Shown: positions 61,005 to 64,000 of the stretch, in pieces
How positions within the stretch are numbered: position 1 is the first letter of the stretch
Layout: each line of letters starts with the position of its first letter
Assembly (NCBI GenBank): GCA_965263225.1
Contig: CBDHHG010000035.1
Coordinates: 1-64,000 of the forward strand
Direction of reading: 5' to 3'
DNA: 64,000 nt
From: DT-111 sp965263225
GTDB taxonomy: Bacteria > Bacteroidota > Bacteroidia > Chitinophagales > Saprospiraceae
Program-made: the position numbers and the translations under genes
Notes under the pieces: generated by a model
Database searches by the model: none
What the model saw: only the letters and a program-made list of their open reading frames with translations
What the model was told of the DNA's origin: nothing

Positions 61005-64000
61005 ATGCAACCTTTTGGTACAATGCAAGATTCGGGAGTGCTCATTCTCCCAAAAGAATCCTCACGGAAGCAGCAGGACGATTCCAATCCTGTGCGTCGA
61101 TTACTAGCTTCTTTACTATTAGTATTTCTGCTCGTAGGTGTGACGAAAGTCCATGCACAAGTTGTGATTAATGAAGTTTTAGCTAACACTAGTGTCGAGC
61201 TGAAAAACGTTGGAAACACTACCGTAGATGTCAGTAATTACTGGCTGTGCAACTTCCCAGATTATGCTCAGTTATCCCAGTTGAACGTCATATGCGGTGA
61301 TCTAGAAATGGCTCCCGGGGAACTGTTAACCGTTGAAGTTGATGGCAGCGTCGGAGGTGTTGAAATCCCAGGAAATGATGGAGAGTTGGGATTGTACATC
61401 AATTCCTCATTTGGTTCCTCTAATTCTATTCGCGATTATGTAGAATGGGGATCTAGTGGACATGGTCGTTCAAGTGTAGCCGTAGCAGCAGGTATCTGGA
61501 CTTCAGGGGACTTCGTTTCTGCTTTTGGTGCTAATGAATCTATAGAATATACAGGTACAGGAGAGGTAGCCGCTTCTTGGGCTTCGACAGCAACCCCTAC
61601 CGTTAATTGCACAGAGAACAGTAATGCTGGCAATGACTGCGACATCTTTGTCAATGACATCAACCTACCCGGTGGAGCGACTAGCACTTCCATCTGTGTA
61701 GATGGAGTAGGCGATCCCCTAGACGTTGAAACCAATGGCGGTACTGCCGATGCGAGTAGAGGATGGATCATCACGGATGATCTGGGTAATATTTTGGCAC
61801 TTCCCACCGCCCCACCATTCGATCTTGATGGTGCGGGAGTAGGCGTTTGTCAAATCTGGTACATCCGCTACGAAGACAATGGTGAGTTTGGTGGCAACAC
61901 CGTGGGCAACAACTTGACAGACTTGACTGGCTGCTTTGCCCTATCCAACCCAATCAATGTCATCCGCGAAGCACCAGATGGTGGCCTAGTAAGCCTTACG
62001 AATGGGGAAACGACTTATACGGGAACTGCTGGAGATATTGTAGTACAAGTACAGCATACTACTACAGCACCTAATCTGTCGTACTGGTACATCATCACGG
62101 ATGACAATGACAACATCTTAGCCTTCATGAATTCGGCCAACGGCAACAGCTTAGACCTAAGTGGAGCCCCTCCAGGCGAATGTCACATCTGGGGCTGGAG
62201 CTACCGAGGACTAGCTGATCCTGTGGTAGGAGATAATATCTCGACTTTGACGGATGATGCTTGTGAAGCTATTTCAGACAATTTCATCCGAGTAATTCGC
62301 GAAGCTAATGACTGCGACATCTTTGTCAATGACATCAACCTACCCGGTGGAGCGACTAGCACTTCCATCTGTGTAGATGGAGTAGGCGATCCCCTAGACG
62401 TTGAAACCAATGGCGGTACTGCCGATGCGAGTAGAGGATGGATCATCACGGATGATCTGGGTAACATTTTGGCACTTCCCACCGCCCCACCATTCGATCT
62501 TGATGGTGCGGGAGTAGGCGTTTGTCAAATCTGGTACATCCGCTACGAAGACAATGGTGAGTTTGGTGGCAACACCGTGGGCAACAACTTGACAGACTTG
62601 ACTGGCTGCTTTGCCCTATCCAATCCAATCAATGTCATCCGCGAAGCACCAGATGGTGGCATTGTAAGCCTTACGAATGGGGAAACGACTTATACGGGAA
62701 CTGCTGGAGATATTGTAGTAGAAGTACAGCATACTACTACAGCACCTAATCTGTCGTACTGGTACATCATCACGGATAACAATGACAACATCTTAGCCTT
62801 CATGAATTCAGCCAACGGCAACAGCTTAGACCTAAGTGGAGCCCCTTCGGGCGAATGTCACATCTGGGGCTGGAGCTACCGAGGACTAGCTGATCCTGTG
62901 GTAGGAGATAATATCTCGACTTTAACGGATGATGCTTGTGAAGCTATTTCAGACAATTTCATCCGAGTCATTCGCGAGCCGGAAGTGTGTGATATTTATG
63001 TTGGCCGGATTAAGTTGAAGTATGGCGGAACTAGAAGAACAATCTGTGTTGATGACACTCCGGATCCCCTGTACGTCCGCACGTCTGGAGGTACACCGAA
63101 CACCTCTAGGGCTTGGATTATTACCGATGATGCAGGAAATATTCTTGCCACACCCGCAGCCCCTCCCTTTGATCTCAATGGCGCAGGAGTAGGTGTTTGC
63201 CAGATCTGGTACTTACGTTACTATGATACGGAAGAATTTGGCGGAAATATAGTGGGCAATAACCTATCTGATCTAACAGGGTGTTTTGCGCTTTCCAATC
63301 CGATTACAGTGGTAAGAAAGACATGCGAAGACAGCTGTGATGCTCCTTCTTGGGTTAGAGTAACAAGAGTAACTAGAAACACAGCGACTATAGATTGGAA
63401 TAACGTGTCCCCTGCCGTGACTTATCATGTTAGATATCGTAGAGCCTTCTCCAACAGATGGAGATATAGAGTTACCACTCGTTCCAACACGACCTTGAGA
63501 AGGTTGAGAAGAAATACAAAGTATTTTGTTCAAGTGCGCACCTATTGTGCTGGTCCAGAACGGTCAGAATGGAGTAATGTGAAGACTTTCCGCACCTTAA
63601 GAAGCGGGTACTATTTACAAGACAACAGTGGACCAGAAGCCACAGAAGCAAATAACGAAGTTACAGCGTTTTCCAGTCCGAATGTTACCACTACGAATGA
63701 AGGTTCTGCCTTGGATTCACAAGTGTTACCCTTTAACGCTATAGAGCAAGGTGAATCTAGTTTTGCAGAGGTGGATATCAAGCTATTCCCCAATCCTGTT
63801 CAATCTCAGTTAAACATTGAAACGAACCTGCAAGGAGATCAGGTAATCGCCCGCATCTTCTCTACTACAGGACAATTAGTGAAACAACTACAATTAGCAG
63901 GTGATCAATTACAATCTGTTGATCTTAGTGAACTGCAAGCAGGTATGTACATCTTGAATATCCAGAATGGTGAACAACAGCTTTCCAGGACCTTTATCAA
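61005..64000 (+). CDS. Large secreted surface protein with tandem repeats and type IX sorting domain, partial
   Basis: The frame runs from ATG 61005 off the right edge (998 codons). A 30-residue head is followed by a signal-like helix (RRLLASLLLVFLLVGVTKVHAQ) and a lamin-tail-like domain (VVINEVLANTSVELKNVGN; about residues 53-170). Five related domains follow in the order A-B-A-B-A, about 112 residues each. A starts at CDIFVNDINLPGG (residues 212, 437 and, more diverged, 662); B starts near residues 326 and 551. A fibronectin type III domain (about 778-870) and a type A sorting domain (LFPNPVQSQLNIET, AGMYILNIQNGEQQLSRTF) close it, with probably only a few residues missing. It should be exported by the type IX system and anchored or shed at the surface. 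Its ligand is unknown. Confidence 0.88.
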   Translation, partial: MQPFGTMQDSGVLILPKESSRKQQDDSNPVRRLLASLLLVFLLVGVTKVHAQVVINEVLANTSVELKNVGNTTVDVSNYWLCNFPDYAQLSQLNVICGDLEMAPGELLTVEVDGSVGGVEIPGNDGELGLYINSSFGSSNSIRDYVEWGSSGHGRSSVAVAAGIWTSGDFVSAFGANESIEYTGTGEVAASWASTATPTVNCTENSNAGNDCDIFVNDINLPGGATSTSICVDGVGDPLDVETNGGTADASRGWIITDDLGNILALPTAPPFDLDGAGVGVCQIWYIRYEDNGEFGGNTVGNNLTDLTGCFALSNPINVIREAPDGGLVSLTNGETTYTGTAGDIVVQVQHTTTAPNLSYWYIITDDNDNILAFMNSANGNSLDLSGAPPGECHIWGWSYRGLADPVVGDNISTLTDDACEAISDNFIRVIREANDCDIFVNDINLPGGATSTSICVDGVGDPLDVETNGGTADASRGWIITDDLGNILALPTAPPFDLDGAGVGVCQIWYIRYEDNGEFGGNTVGNNLTDLTGCFALSNPINVIREAPDGGIVSLTNGETTYTGTAGDIVVEVQHTTTAPNLSYWYIITDNNDNILAFMNSANGNSLDLSGAPSGECHIWGWSYRGLADPVVGDNISTLTDDACEAISDNFIRVIREPEVCDIYVGRIKLKYGGTRRTICVDDTPDPLYVRTSGGTPNTSRAWIITDDAGNILATPAAPPFDLNGAGVGVCQIWYLRYYDTEEFGGNIVGNNLSDLTGCFALSNPITVVRKTCEDSCDAPSWVRVTRVTRNTATIDWNNVSPAVTYHVRYRRAFSNRWRYRVTTRSNTTLRRLRRNTKYFVQVRTYCAGPERSEWSNVKTFRTLRSGYYLQDNSGPEATEANNEVTAFSSPNVTTTNEGSALDSQVLPFNAIEQGESSFAEVDIKLFPNPVQSQLNIETNLQGDQVIARIFSTTGQLVKQLQLAGDQLQSVDLSELQAGMYILNIQNGEQQLSRTFI
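61638..62312 (+). repeat. First copy of a 675-bp in-gene tandem repeat
   Basis: This unit encodes one A and one B domain. The next unit repeats it with about ten base changes over 675 bases, so the duplication is recent. The two domains of a unit are themselves related (both carry ITDD, NILA, C-x-IW and VIREA). Confidence 0.9.
62313..62987 (+). repeat. Second copy of the 675-bp repeat
   Basis: This unit is in register with the first at a period of exactly 675 bases, or 225 codons. A third, clearly diverged A domain starts 675 bases later at 62988 and ends near 63313 without a B domain. The near-identity could also cause assembly collapse or expansion. Confidence 0.9.

Noticed and set aside
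61436..62628. Open minus-strand frames in the large surface gene, two of them nearly identical
   Set aside because: They are antisense to the repeat units and repeat only because the real plus-strand gene repeats.
1..64000. tRNA, rRNA, CRISPR array, insertion sequence or phage genes
   Set aside because: No cloverleaf-like stretch, spaced repeat array, transposase or phage protein was recognised on either strand; a tRNA-scan would be needed to be sure.

Overview
The window looks like two unrelated genomes joined near position 5777. Bases 1 to about 5776 hold six tightly overlapping minus-strand genes: a polysaccharide-deacetylase-like protein, three glycosyltransferases, an NAD-dependent epimerase and a Gfo/Idh/MocA dehydrogenase. 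This is a surface-polysaccharide cluster with a GC-richer style that suggests a planctomycete-like source. Its last gene is cut exactly at the join. From about 5880 to the end the sequence reads as a marine Bacteroidota, probably Saprospiria (Lewinella-like). The reasons are AT-richer codons, ATG starts without Shine-Dalgarno sites, TAnnTTTG promoter boxes, type IX secretion C-terminal domains, a TonB-receptor remnant and LytTR two-component systems.

Layout of the Bacteroidota part. 5.9-14.7 kb: thioredoxin-fold protein, GNAT, histidine kinase, L-type lectin with a gliding-type C-terminal domain, a lipoprotein gene with an internal stop, a truncated beta-lactamase-type protein, an exported methyltransferase, a Cache-domain protein and Sua5. 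14.8-21.3 kb: iron alcohol dehydrogenase, secreted NUC1-type nuclease, S41 peptidase with an outer-membrane partner, gene remnants and PEP carboxykinase. 21.5-24.9 kb: a three-gene set (phosphonate-associated-type alcohol dehydrogenase, phosphodiester glycosidase, DUF5690-like membrane protein). 24.9-30.9 kb: LytTR/histidine kinase pair, frameshifted serine hydrolase, GlxA-type regulator and divergent monooxygenase. 31-41.9 kb: M20 amidohydrolase, GNAT, exported oxidoreductase, sulfatase, malic enzyme, a HipA-like kinase/DUF3037 pair and a TPR-HTH regulator. 42.2-49.2 kb: FtsX-type permease behind two dyad sites, a type IX cargo gene, and an exosortase K operon with its MSEP-CTERM partner. 49.7-60.1 kb: PEP carboxylase, succinate dehydrogenase (sdhCAB), an AraC regulator and an isoquinoline-oxidoreductase-type molybdoenzyme with its cytochrome c. 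61.0 kb to the end: a large repeat-bearing secreted surface protein.

Central carbon metabolism is well represented (PEP carboxykinase, PEP carboxylase, malic enzyme, succinate dehydrogenase). The most distinctive system is the exosortase K / MSEP-CTERM pair, whose target also carries VIT-like and vWA-like regions. Several genes are broken by one-base changes in homopolymer runs, which points to sequencing error as much as to gene decay. No tRNA, rRNA, CRISPR array or intact insertion sequence was recognised.
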